Below the pieces are notes generated by a model. The model was not told where the DNA came from, did no database searches, and saw only the letters and a program-made list of their open reading frames with translations. A DNA stretch of 20,243 nt, taken from contig NZ_JAHKSN010000037.1 of NCBI RefSeq assembly GCF_018863415.1, forward strand, positions 1-20,243, in the 5' to 3' direction. This DNA is from Deinococcus aestuarii (GTDB lineage: Bacteria; Deinococcota; Deinococci; Deinococcales; Deinococcaceae). Below, in pieces: positions 6,814-13,870 of the stretch. Position 1 is the stretch's first letter; each line of letters starts with the position of its first letter. A program made the position numbers and the translations under genes.

Positions 6814-7700
6814 CCCTCCGCAATGAGCCAAGAACAGCCCTGGTCACGGGCGCCACGGGGGGCATCGGCCAAGAGACGGCTCTGGAACTGGCGAGGCAGG
6901 GCTACCGGGTGCTGGTCACCGCCCGCGACGCGGCCAAGGGCCAGCAGGTCCTGGAGGACCTCCGGGCCCAGGGCCGGGGTGCGGTGCCCGAACTGTTCGT
7001 TGGCGACCTGTCGAGCATGGGGGACGTGCGCCGCATCGCGCTGGAGGTGCGGGACCGGCACGGGCGGCTGGACGTGCTGGTGAACAACGCGGGCGGGGTC
7101 TTCCGGGAACGGAGGACCACCGTGGACGGCTTCGAGTCCACCTTCGCCTTCAACCACCTGGCTTACTTCCTGCTGACGCACCTCCTGCTGGAGCCCCTGC
7201 GGGCCGCCGGGCGGGCGCGGGTGGTGAGCGTGTCCTCGTCGGCCAACCGGATGGGCCGCGTGCGCTGGGACGACCCCCAGTTCACCCAGGGCTACTCGCC
7301 CACCGCCGCCTACGCCCAGAGCAAGCTCATGAACATCCTGTTCGCCAACGCGCTGGCCCGCCGGCTGCGGAGCACGGGCGTCACCAGCAACTCGCTGCAC
7401 CCGGGCCGGGTCCGCTCGGGCTTCGGCGAGGACCTGACCGGACTCACCCGGGTCATCTTCAACCTCACCAGCTTCTGGGCCCTCTCCCCCCAGCAGGGCG
7501 CGCAGACGAGCGTGTACCTCGCCACCTCTCCCGAGGTGGGGGGTGTCACTGGGACATACTTCCAGGATAAGAAGCCCCAGCGGGCCAACCGGGTTGCCTA
7601 CGACCAGGCCGCGCAGGACCGGCTGTGGGCCCTGTCGGAGCAGGTGGTGGGGCGGTGGCTGGACCCGGTGGAGCAGGAGCAGGCCGCCGTCCCGCGCTGA
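6810..7700 (+). CDS. SDR-family oxidoreductase, retinol-dehydrogenase-like
   Basis: A 296-residue short-chain dehydrogenase. TGATGGIG is at 13-20, an Arg after beta-2 (TARD) suggests NADPH preference, VNNAGG is at 91-96, VSSSANRMG carries the catalytic Ser near 142-144, and YAQSK at 168-172 gives the catalytic Tyr and Lys. SLHPGRVRSGF follows. The FAFNHLAYFLLTHLLLEPL segment and the HPG motif are typical of the retinol dehydrogenase/WWOX-like branch. The substrate is probably a hydrophobic aldehyde, ketone or alcohol, but this is only by subfamily. The ATG at 6810 has GGAGG 5 nt upstream; the frame is open back to 6663 but without another good start. It is divergent from the TetR gene, with two palindromes between. 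Confidence 0.92.
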   Translation: MTLRNEPRTALVTGATGGIGQETALELARQGYRVLVTARDAAKGQQVLEDLRAQGRGAVPELFVGDLSSMGDVRRIALEVRDRHGRLDVLVNNAGGVFRERRTTVDGFESTFAFNHLAYFLLTHLLLEPLRAAGRARVVSVSSSANRMGRVRWDDPQFTQGYSPTAAYAQSKLMNILFANALARRLRSTGVTSNSLHPGRVRSGFGEDLTGLTRVIFNLTSFWALSPQQGAQTSVYLATSPEVGGVTGTYFQDKKPQRANRVAYDQAAQDRLWALSEQVVGRWLDPVEQEQAAVPR

Positions 7701-7711
7701 GCCCCGCACTG

Positions 7712-7969
7712 CGGCGGGAGGCGTTCGAGCCGCAAACTGCCCCCAAGGACCGGAAGGGCCAGGAGGATCAGCTTGGGGCGCTGGTCCTCGTGGTGAAGGG
7801 GTTGTACGAGAGTTGGAACCGTAACTGGCACGAAGCCCAGAAGTGCCGCGAGATCCTGCTGGAACTGCCGTTCTCCCAGGAACGCCCGTGCCACCTCCCC
7901 CGACGAATCGCTGAGATCGGCGCCCAGAGCGAAGCGTGCGATGTTGTGGAGATCGTGGCTCTCCCCTAG
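7712..7969 (+). pseudogene. Possible Tn3-family transposase C-terminal scrap
   Basis: The plus frame at 7757-7795 reads GQEDQLGALVLVV. From memory of the family, this closely resembles the conserved GQEDQLGALGLVVN stretch near the end of Tn3-type TnpA. RREAFEPQTAPKDRK precedes it, and a WN follows about where the usual VLWNT occurs, but the following 55 codons do not align clearly. No full gene, terminal repeat or resolvase is seen. The opposite strand is also open here (7598-8098) and cannot be ruled out as the real relic. Confidence 0.3.
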
Positions 7970-8698
7970 AAGTACGACCGCGTGATTGTCCGCTTTCCTG
8001 TCTAGCCCTCTTGCGCGTGAACGCCGTTTCCCGGACCCTGAGGCTCCGGGCCGGCTGAGCGGACGCCGCAGCCGGGTCGGCGACTGGGCCACCGCCACCC
8101 CTCCGCCTCACCACCCTCTGCCCGCCTTCGCCGCGCCCTGCGGGAGGCGCGGCCCTCTGCGAGAGCGACCGCCGAAGCCGCCCCCTTCGGCGCATCTTCC
8201 CAGCGCCGAACCCCGGCCCCTGGGCCGGAAGCGGGCCGCGCCGCGCCCAAGCCCCACGCGAGGACGGACCTCGCGCCTTCCCACCCCGTGCCCGGCCTGA
8301 CGTGCCCTCCCAACGACGGTCGGAACCGGACAGCCAAGGAGCCGCCGGGGAGCTTGCCGCTTCGCCAGGGGCGCCGCCTCAGCCGCCCCACTCCCCCACG
8401 CAGTGGTCCTGACCCGGCTGTCCGGGGCGCGACCATCACTCGGCCCCGATCCCCAGCACGAGGTGTGGCCGCTCCTCCAAGTCGCAAGTCGGGGAAGACC
8501 TCGACACTGGAGACGACGGCACCCCACGCGCCAGCGGTCGCGGTCTCGTTCACCCCACCATGTTCGCCGAGACGCGAGCCCACTGGGATGTGCCAAAGAG
8601 CGGACGCTTCAGCACTCTCGTACCCTGGGCCGGGTCAGGGGTGTACGGGTGGGGGAGCCGCGCCTTCCCGTCCTGTGTCGTCTGCCCTCTGGGTTGCT
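7970..8698. other. GC-rich stretch without a recognisable gene
   Basis: Several overlapping frames are open on both strands, but all translate to Arg/Pro/Gly-rich sequence without motifs, and none has a start with a good ribosome-binding site and coherent codon use. I see no RNA gene, array or clear hairpin. It probably is decayed sequence between the SDR and the small inverted-repeat element. Confidence 0.5.
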
Positions 8699-8837
8699 CT
8701 CACAGGACTTTGTCAGAGGTATGAAGGCTCTGCCCGCCCCTGCCTTCCTGATGGGGTGGTTCAGCGGCGAGGTGTCCATCGCTGTTCATGCACCTGGCTG
8801 TCGACCCCTTGCGCCCCTTCTGGCAAAGTCCTGTGAG
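8699..8837. mobile_element. 139-bp MITE-like element with 19-bp terminal inverted repeats
   Basis: CTCACAGGACTTTGTCAGA at 8699-8717 is matched in inverted orientation by 8819-8837 (TCTGGCAAAGTCCTGTGAG), 18 of 19 bases. The 101-bp interior has no gene. The size and structure fit a MITE or an internally deleted insertion sequence. No target-site duplication is evident in the flanks (GGGTTG on the left, TGACTT on the right), so the exact ends are unsure. It lies 83 bp upstream of the serine-hydrolase start and could affect its promoter. Confidence 0.6.
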
Positions 8838-8920
8838 TGACTTCGACCCTGCGGAACCAATGGCGGGCCCAACCTGGTGTACGCTGCTTGCACCGTTGAC
8901 AACCAACCGGAGGTGGAGTC

Positions 8921-9979
8921 GTGAACACATTCGTGACCCAGACGATCCCCGACGCCCTCGTGCCCCTCCACCGTGATCTCCAGCTCCGTGCACAACGAGA
9001 CGACTTTTCAGGGGTCGTGCTCGTTGATCACCAGGGTGACACCCTCTTCCAGCAGTCGTACGGTTGGGCGCAGCGGGGTTCACGTACCCCGAACACCCTC
9101 GACACCTGCTTCAATCTGGCGTCCATCAGCAAGTGTTTCACCGCCATTGGCGTTCTCCAGCTCGCCCAACGGGGCCTGCTCGCCTTTGAAGACCCCGTCA
9201 GCCGCTTTCTTCCCGAGTGGCCGCAGCCAGTCGGTCATCAGATCACCGTCCATCACCTGCTGACTCACCAAGCGGGCCTCCCCGCCCTCAGCCCGGAGGA
9301 TTGGCGAAACAACGACCGGACGGTGGGTGGGATCGTTGCGCGGCTGCGTCAGCTCCCCCATGCGGACGAGCCGGGAACGCTCGTGGATTACAGCAATTCG
9401 GCGTACATCCTGCTGGCTGGCCTTTTGGAGCGGGTCTCCGGCCAGGACTACTTCACCTACCTGGCCCGGAACGTGTTTGAACCTGCTGGAATGAATCACA
9501 CCCGTTTCCCTGACCTTGACCTCGACCCGCCCGAGACCGCCTTCGGGTATGTCCACCGTGACGCAGATGGCCGTCCAAACCCTGATGCGCCGCTCCGAAT
9601 GGTGTTGGGCAGCGCCGGGTGGAAGGCGATGGGCTCGCATGGAGCCTACGGAACGGCGCACGACCTCGTGCAGTTCACCCGGGCCCTCCTCGATCAACGG
9701 TTGCTGGCGCCTGAGTTGACGCGGTTGGCGTTGGAGGGCAAGGTGGACTTCCAACTGCCGCCGTTTCCTCAATGCCGGTACGGGTACGGCTTCATCGAGC
9801 GGTCCAGAGGCCCGGAAGGCTGGCGAGGGGTAGGGCACACGGGTGGGGGCCTGGGTGTGTCGGATGAAGTTGTGGTCTTCCCAGAGCAGCGCATGACGGT
9901 GGTGGTGTTGGGGAACTTCGACTCCTCGAACGCCTGGGAGGTCGTGGATCAGGTTGTGGAAGCCCTCGCCACACCATGA
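8921..9979 (+). CDS. Serine hydrolase, beta-lactamase family (class C / EstB-like)
   Basis: A 352-residue protein with the three motifs of the serine beta-lactamase/penicillin-binding fold: SISK at 68-71 with the nucleophile Ser68 and Lys71, YSN at 157-159, and HTGG at 306-309 in place of KTG. HTG and the lack of a signal peptide (N-terminus MNTFVTQTIPDALVPLHRDL) point to a cytoplasmic esterase or peptidase of the Beta-lactamase (PF00144) family more than to a true antibiotic-hydrolysing enzyme. Length is normal for the family. The start is a GTG at 8921 with CCGGAGGTGGAG just upstream. No partner gene is adjacent. The substrate is unknown. Confidence 0.92.
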   Translation: MNTFVTQTIPDALVPLHRDLQLRAQRDDFSGVVLVDHQGDTLFQQSYGWAQRGSRTPNTLDTCFNLASISKCFTAIGVLQLAQRGLLAFEDPVSRFLPEWPQPVGHQITVHHLLTHQAGLPALSPEDWRNNDRTVGGIVARLRQLPHADEPGTLVDYSNSAYILLAGLLERVSGQDYFTYLARNVFEPAGMNHTRFPDLDLDPPETAFGYVHRDADGRPNPDAPLRMVLGSAGWKAMGSHGAYGTAHDLVQFTRALLDQRLLAPELTRLALEGKVDFQLPPFPQCRYGYGFIERSRGPEGWRGVGHTGGGLGVSDEVVVFPEQRMTVVVLGNFDSSNAWEVVDQVVEALATP

Positions 9980-10029
9980 CTGTGCGTTGAGCACGCGATT
10001 GGGTGGAAAGACGGCCCAAATGGATGGGT

Positions 10030-10035
10030 TAATAT
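10030..10035 (+). promoter_or_regulatory. -10 box of the toxin/antitoxin-like operon, leaderless geometry
   Basis: TAATAT ends 6 nt before the GTG at 10042, the same spacing as at the TetR gene at 6622. There is no Shine-Dalgarno sequence in the 6-nt gap (GACGGG). The mRNA probably starts at or next to the start codon. No convincing -35 is present. Confidence 0.55.
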
Positions 10036-10041
10036 GACGGG

Positions 10042-10311
10042 GTGTCCGAGGGCTTCGACTTCTCCACCGCCGAGGTTCTGAACTGGGAGATACAGGCGGT
10101 GTGGGAGGCGCTGGAGAGCGGCGAACTGCGCGTCAGCATCCACGCCCAGAACGAGATCAACCTCGACGCCCTCACCCTGGAAGACGTGGACGACGCCATC
10201 AGCTCCTACGACGAGGTGAGCGAGGACCTCCCCGGCGCAGGGGGCCGGGCGCCGGGACTGAACTTCGACCGCCTCCTGGGCCGTGTCCGCCTGCGGGTCA
10301 AGGTGGGCTGA
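10042..10311 (+). CDS. DUF4258/toxin-like protein, truncated by an early TGA
   Basis: An 89-residue reading frame from GTG 10042. ESGELRVSIHAQNEINLDALTLEDVDDAI resembles the N-terminal half of DUF4258-type toxins (His and acidic residues before a T-x-x-D-V/I helix), and NFDRLLGRVRLRVKVG resembles a following beta-strand. The frame ends at TGA 10309-10311. If that codon is read through, it continues with RGMYDIVVTAMAN to a TGA at 10351-10353, which looks like the missing last strand and ends 13 nt before the next gene, as in a normal operon. TGG (Trp) is the likely ancestral codon. So it is probably a nonsense-damaged toxin, perhaps inactive. The family assignment is by pattern only. It is transcribed with the HTH gene downstream. 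Confidence 0.65.
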   Translation: MSEGFDFSTAEVLNWEIQAVWEALESGELRVSIHAQNEINLDALTLEDVDDAISSYDEVSEDLPGAGGRAPGLNFDRLLGRVRLRVKVG

Positions 10312-10366
10312 CGAGGGATGTACGACATCGTCGTGACGGCGATGGCGAACTGAGAAGAGGAAGGTC

Positions 10367-10816
10367 ATGCCCGACACCCCCATGACCCACACCTTCCCCA
10401 GCTGTGAGGGCATCACGGTGATTCTCCACGACGTGCCTACGATGGTCGATGTCGAGACCGGCGAAGTCGTCGGCTTCCGCCTCGACGTGTCGGGGGCCAT
10501 CGCGCACCTCGTTCAGGAGGCGGCTCGTGGGCAGGCGCCCGGAGCCACCGTCGAGCGGTGCTATGAACCCCACTCGGAGCTGGCGCCCCCGACGCCGGAC
10601 CCGGTGAGCTTGGAGCTGCGCCGGGTGCTGCGCGAGCGGGGCCTCACAGGCGCCGAGATCGCCGAGCGGCTGGGCATCAAGCCGCCGCTGGTCTCGCGCT
10701 GGCTCAGCTCCAACTCCCACCAACACGGCATGGACACGCTGCGGCGCATCGCCGACGCCTTGGACATGGACGTGGAGGTCAAGCTCAAGCCTAGGGAACG
10801 CAAGACGGCCTCGTAG
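10367..10816 (+). CDS. XRE-type helix-turn-helix protein, probable antitoxin
   Basis: A 149-residue protein. The C-terminal half is a lambda-repressor-type HTH: LELRRVLRERGLTGAEIAERLG, then IKPPLVSRWLSSNSHQHGMD, then TLRRIADALDMDVEVKLKP. The N-terminal 80 residues (ITVILHDVPTMVDVETGEVVGFRLD and following) form a separate part that would bind the partner; only one Cys is present, so it is not an MqsA/YgiT zinc domain. AGGAAGG lies 4 nt before the ATG. Gene order toxin-then-antitoxin with 13 nt (after readthrough) to the upstream frame fits HigBA/MqsRA-like modules. As a DNA-binding protein it probably represses the promoter at 10030. Confidence 0.8.
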   Translation: MPDTPMTHTFPSCEGITVILHDVPTMVDVETGEVVGFRLDVSGAIAHLVQEAARGQAPGATVERCYEPHSELAPPTPDPVSLELRRVLRERGLTGAEIAERLGIKPPLVSRWLSSNSHQHGMDTLRRIADALDMDVEVKLKPRERKTAS

Positions 10817-10920
10817 CGCGTCCACGGGCTGTCAGCACACCGCACGGTCTGAATCGGGGGAAGCGACGCGCACGTCCTCCCCCTGGGGCTGCTCCTGAAG
10901 GTCTCGGCCCTGCCCTGCCG

Positions 10921-11565
10921 TCAAGCCGGAACGGCGGGGGTCGGCGGCCACCCCAGCACCGCTCCCAGTGCCGCGACGACTTGCGGGTCAAAGTGCGGCC
11001 CGGCCTGGTCCCTCAACTCCCGCACCACGGCCTGCGCGGGCCACGCCGGCTTGTAGGAACGCGGTGAGATCAGGGCGTCATACACGTCGCACACGGCCAG
11101 CACGCGGGCCAGCAACGGGACGGCCTCGCCGGAGAGCCGATCCGGGTAGCCTGCGCCATCCAACCGTTCATGGTGGTGCCGCACGGCTGCCCGCACCGTC
11201 CGGGAGGCGCCCGGCAGCAGGCCGGTGAGGCAGGCGCTGTAGACCGGGTGCCGCTGCATCTGACGCCAATCCTGCCCGCTCAGGGGTCCGGCCTTCCGGC
11301 GCACCCGCGTCGGGATCAACAGCTTGCCCAGGTCGTGCAACAACCCGGCGAGACAGACCTCGCGTACCTGGGCGGGCGACAGACCGAGCTGCCAGGCCAC
11401 GGCGACGGCGAGCAGCGCCACCCGCCCGGTGTGGGCCGTCGGCGACCACTGGGCGGCGTGCTGGGCCAACCGCCAGTAGACGCGACCTCGCCGGGTCAAG
11501 CGTACGGGAGCCGGACGAGTTCCACAGGGTTCAGGCTGGAGAAGCGGGCTAAGCCAGAGGGTCAT
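10921..11565 (-). CDS. HD-GYP domain phosphodiesterase
   Basis: A 214-residue single-domain HD-GYP protein. Metal-binding and signature residues are all present: HTGRV (His45), HDLGK at 77-81, RHP with His106, HHERLDGAGYP at 131-141 (the full HHExxDGxGYP signature), and CDVYDAL with Asp160. FDPQVVAAL ends the domain. It should hydrolyse cyclic di-GMP (or a related dinucleotide) to lower its level in the cytosol. There is no receiver or sensor domain, so input may come from partner proteins. The ATG at 11565 has AAGGA about 8 nt upstream; the frame is open to 12228, but that part is a shadow of the next gene. It lies 65 bp downstream of the V4R-like gene on the same strand, with a terminator between. 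Confidence 0.93.
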   Translation of the reverse strand: MTLWLSPLLQPEPCGTRPAPVRLTRRGRVYWRLAQHAAQWSPTAHTGRVALLAVAVAWQLGLSPAQVREVCLAGLLHDLGKLLIPTRVRRKAGPLSGQDWRQMQRHPVYSACLTGLLPGASRTVRAAVRHHHERLDGAGYPDRLSGEAVPLLARVLAVCDVYDALISPRSYKPAWPAQAVVRELRDQAGPHFDPQVVAALGAVLGWPPTPAVPA

Positions 11566-11590
11566 CGGCACGTCCTTCAGGGGCAAGAGA

Positions 11591-11620
11591 AAGCGCCCTT
11601 CGCCGGGGGCGAGGGCGCTT
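11591..11620 (-). terminator. Intrinsic terminator between V4R-like and HD-GYP genes
   Basis: On the minus strand AAGCGCCCTCGCC pairs through GGCGAAGGGCGCTT (9 bp outer, about 4-5 bp inner, one bulge), followed by TTTCTCTT. It lies 11 bp after the V4R-like gene and 26 bp before the HD-GYP start. It should lower but may not abolish readthrough, so the HD-GYP could be expressed at a lower level than the upstream genes. Confidence 0.7.
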
Positions 11621-11630
11621 GGAGCCTTTC

Positions 11631-12110
11631 TCAGAGTGGGCTGAAGACGAACTTGTCGAAGGCACCGCCGCGCAGGACGCTCTCGGTGTGCTCGCCGAGG
11701 TACAGCTCCCCGGTGATGGCCTCCAGCGCCCCCCACACCGCGCCCAGCGTGAAGGTGCACTTGCGCTCCGACCCCAGCGGCTCCCCCGCCGAGCACACCG
11801 TGTCCTGGGTCTCGATCACCACGGTCTCCCCCTCGCGGTACGAGCGCGTCACGGCGGCCAGGCAGGTGCCGTCCCGCCCGATGGCGGCGTTCAGCACCCC
11901 GGCGATCTGCTCGACGGGGAGGTGGCTGCCCGCCACGCCGAGTTCGGTGGCGAGATCGCGGCCCCGCACCTTCCCGGCACGGGTGAAGACCACAGCGGCA
12001 CCGTCCGGGCCGAGGGTGTCCTCGACGCCGACGATCACGGCCTTGAAGCAGACGACGGAGTTGAAGTCGCCCAGGTGCGGGCGCAGTTGCGGGGTGGCGG
12101 TGACGGTCAC
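11631..12110 (-). CDS. V4R-like domain protein of the GTPase-roadblock locus
   Basis: A 159-residue protein if started at GTG 12110, where AGGAGGA lies 6 nt upstream. The frame is also open from an ATG at 12182 with a weaker GAGGT, which would add 24 residues and close the gap to the previous gene. The text GPDGAAVVFTRAGKVRGRDL, and the C-terminal FTLGAVWGALEAITGELYLG and SVLRGGAFDKFVF, follow the pattern of V4R (4-vinyl-reductase-like) domains. The Cys pair usual in many V4R proteins is mostly absent. These bind small hydrophobic ligands or act as sensors. It could be the sensor or effector of the GTPase switch. The assignment is by pattern; the operon position is firm. Confidence 0.6.
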   Translation of the reverse strand: MTVTATPQLRPHLGDFNSVVCFKAVIVGVEDTLGPDGAAVVFTRAGKVRGRDLATELGVAGSHLPVEQIAGVLNAAIGRDGTCLAAVTRSYREGETVVIETQDTVCSAGEPLGSERKCTFTLGAVWGALEAITGELYLGEHTESVLRGGAFDKFVFSPL

Positions 12111-12208
12111 GGGAGTCCTCCTGGGATGGCTGGGGTAAAGGCTGGTGAGCAGGTGGTGGAGCGAGGCGGGCAGCGTGGCCATACGGACCTCGGAAGGCCG
12201 GGGGGCGC

Positions 12209-12586
12209 TCAGAGAATGCTGGCGACACTCTGGGCAGCGTCGCGGGCTTCCATGTGCAGCAGGCCCAGGTTGACGCCGGTCGGCGCCACGACGGCGAGCA
12301 CGCCCTTGTTCCCGGCGGCGTAGATGTACACCTGGCCTTGGGCCCCGCCCACGCTCATGTCGGTGAGCTGACCCGAGCCCAGGGTGTCGTTGATGCGCTT
12401 GCCCAGCCCCAGCGCGGTGGCGGCCATCGCCGCGACGCGGTTGGCGTCGGTGCCTTCCCCCATCGCCTGGGCGATGGGCAGGCCGTCCACGGTGGCGACC
12501 AGCGCGCCGCGCAACTCGGGCATGGCGCCGCGCAGGCTCGTGAGGGTCGAGGTGAGGAGTTCTTGCTTGCTGAGGGTCGCGGTCAT
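12209..12586 (-). CDS. Roadblock/LC7 domain protein
   Basis: A 125-residue single roadblock/LC7 domain. The strand-helix pattern ELRGALVATVDGLPIAQAMG then NRVAAMAATALGLGKRINDTL is typical, followed by VYIYAAGNKGVLAVVAPTGVNLGLLHMEARDAA. Roadblock proteins act as GTPase-activating or scaffold partners of Ras-like bacterial GTPases (MglB for MglA). Its GTPase partner is the next gene upstream, 34 nt away. It has AGGA 8 nt before the ATG. Whether it activates the GTPase depends on surface residues that I cannot judge. Confidence 0.92.
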   Translation of the reverse strand: MTATLSKQELLTSTLTSLRGAMPELRGALVATVDGLPIAQAMGEGTDANRVAAMAATALGLGKRINDTLGSGQLTDMSVGGAQGQVYIYAAGNKGVLAVVAPTGVNLGLLHMEARDAAQSVASIL

Positions 12587-12620
12587 GGTGAAATCCTTTC
12601 GGGGAGGTGGGGGCTCCCGG

Positions 12621-13166
12621 TCACGAGGGGGCGAAAGACGGGGCGAGCGGAGCGAGTTGCAGTTCGAGCAGGCTGGCGAGCAGCAGGCGCGCGTCGTCGG
12701 GGTCGGTGGCGTTCAGGCCCACCACCTGGGTCTCGGGGAGACCGAAGTACAGGGCCACGTCGGCGGGGGTCCACACGCGCGGCAAGTCCTGGCGGGTGAC
12801 GCCGACCAGGAAGGGCACCGCGACGCGGCTGGTGATGAAGTCGAGGATGTTGCGAGCGTGCGCGAAGTCCTGGGGGCGGTCCCCGGCGACGAGCAGCACC
12901 AGGCCCAGCGCGCCCTCGCACAGCACTTCCCACATGAACGAGAAGCGGTCCTGCCCCGGGGTGCCGTAGAGGTGCAATTCCTGGCCATCCAGGCGCAGGG
13001 TGCCGAAGTCGAAGGCGACGGTGGTGTGGCGCTTGCCGATGTCCTCGCTGGCCTCGGCTTCGGTGGCGACGACCGGCGTCTCGGAGAGGGTCTGGACGAA
13101 GGTGGTCTTGCCTGCCCCGACCGGGCCGGACACCACGAGTTTCAAGGGGGCTTGGAACTCGCTCAT
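12621..13166 (-). CDS. Ras-like small GTPase (MglA/conservon type)
   Basis: A 181-residue GTPase. The P-loop GPVGAGKTT is at 14-22, GTPGQDRF at 68-75 is the Walker-B/switch II region, and VTRQDL at 123-128 replaces the NKxD base-recognition motif. The first Asp of DxxG is Gly here, as in the GTPGQ group of bacterial Ras-like proteins. It should switch between GDP- and GTP-bound forms under control of the roadblock protein next to it. The start ATG overlaps the DUF4388 stop as ATGA, so translation is coupled. It lacks a lipid anchor or membrane segment. Confidence 0.9.
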   Translation of the reverse strand: MSEFQAPLKLVVSGPVGAGKTTFVQTLSETPVVATEAEASEDIGKRHTTVAFDFGTLRLDGQELHLYGTPGQDRFSFMWEVLCEGALGLVLLVAGDRPQDFAHARNILDFITSRVAVPFLVGVTRQDLPRVWTPADVALYFGLPETQVVGLNATDPDDARLLLASLLELQLAPLAPSFAPS

Positions 13167-13870
13167 GCGCTCACCGCGCCGGTGAAGCGGCGCAGGGCGC
13201 CGAGCAGCCGTCCCAGCAGCGGGGCCGGGGCAGGCGGGGGCGCGGCGGGGGCGAAGTGGGCCGCAGTCGAGGCCATGCCCGCCCCCTGGCCTGAGACCGT
13301 CACCGCCCGGTGTGGGACGGCCCCCGCCCGTTGCGGCGCGATCAGGTCCACGGCCCGCAGGCGGTGCAGCGTCACGAGCACCTCGCGCTGCGGTAGGCCG
13401 ACCCTGGGGGCCAGGTCCACAGCGCTCGCCCCTGGGGCCAGGTGAGGCCCGACCAGGGCCCAGGCGTCCGCGAGCGAGGGGGGAACCCGGGCCCCGGCGG
13501 GGGAGGGAACGAAACGGGTCTCAGGGTGGGGCAACTGATCCTCGGGGAGATAGGCCTCGCCGAACTCCTGGAGCAGATCCACCAGCGGCAGGTCGTAGAA
13601 GTTGGGTGCCCCCGCCGCAAGGTTCTGGCGGTGAAACTCGAAGGCCCCCCGGGCCTGGGCCTGAAGCTGACGCAGGATGTCGCGGACCCGGCTGGGTTCC
13701 CGGACGGGAAAGCCGTCCAGGTACATCGCGCGCAGGCGTCCCTGCCTCAGGGCCAGTTCCAGGGTGCGGCCCTGGTAGGACGCGTGGAAGAACAGGGTGC
13801 CGGTCTGGGTGTGCAGCACTTTCGCCAGATCGGCGAGCGCGTGGTGTTCGAGGTCACCGAAGAGGGCCAT
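13163..13870 (-). CDS. DUF4388 domain protein, first gene of the GTPase locus
   Basis: A 235-residue protein. Residues 1-100 (MALFGDLEHHALADLAKVL, then GTLFFHASYQGRTLELALRQ, then GAFEFHRQ) match the DUF4388 pattern (PATAN-like), common in Deinococcus-Thermus and in proteins of bacterial signalling complexes. A small helical domain (LAPGASAVDLAPRVGLPQRE and RAVDLIAP, about 130-190) follows. The C-terminus is Ala/Pro-rich and ends in an amphipathic LLGRLLGALRRFTGAVSA. AAGGAG lies 7 nt before the ATG at 13870; the open frame to 14146 is not used, as it lies across a terminator. It is the likely adaptor of the locus. A 5-bp inverted repeat (13970-13983) lies in its 140-bp leader. Confidence 0.82.
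   Translation of the reverse strand: MALFGDLEHHALADLAKVLHTQTGTLFFHASYQGRTLELALRQGRLRAMYLDGFPVREPSRVRDILRQLQAQARGAFEFHRQNLAAGAPNFYDLPLVDLLQEFGEAYLPEDQLPHPETRFVPSPAGARVPPSLADAWALVGPHLAPGASAVDLAPRVGLPQREVLVTLHRLRAVDLIAPQRAGAVPHRAVTVSGQGAGMASTAAHFAPAAPPPAPAPLLGRLLGALRRFTGAVSA

Noticed and set aside
6678..8195. 505-residue open frame on the minus strand
   Set aside because: It is the shadow of the SDR gene at 6810-7700 extended into scar DNA; low-complexity translation and no start with a ribosome-binding site.
8108..8596. 162-residue minus-strand frame in the GC-rich gap
   Set aside because: The translation is Arg/Gly/Trp-rich without motifs, and the overlapping frames on both strands are equally open.
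11566..12228. Extended N-terminus of the HD-GYP frame
   Set aside because: This part is Arg/Gly/Pro-rich and overlaps the V4R-like gene out of frame; the start at 11565 has a good ribosome-binding site.
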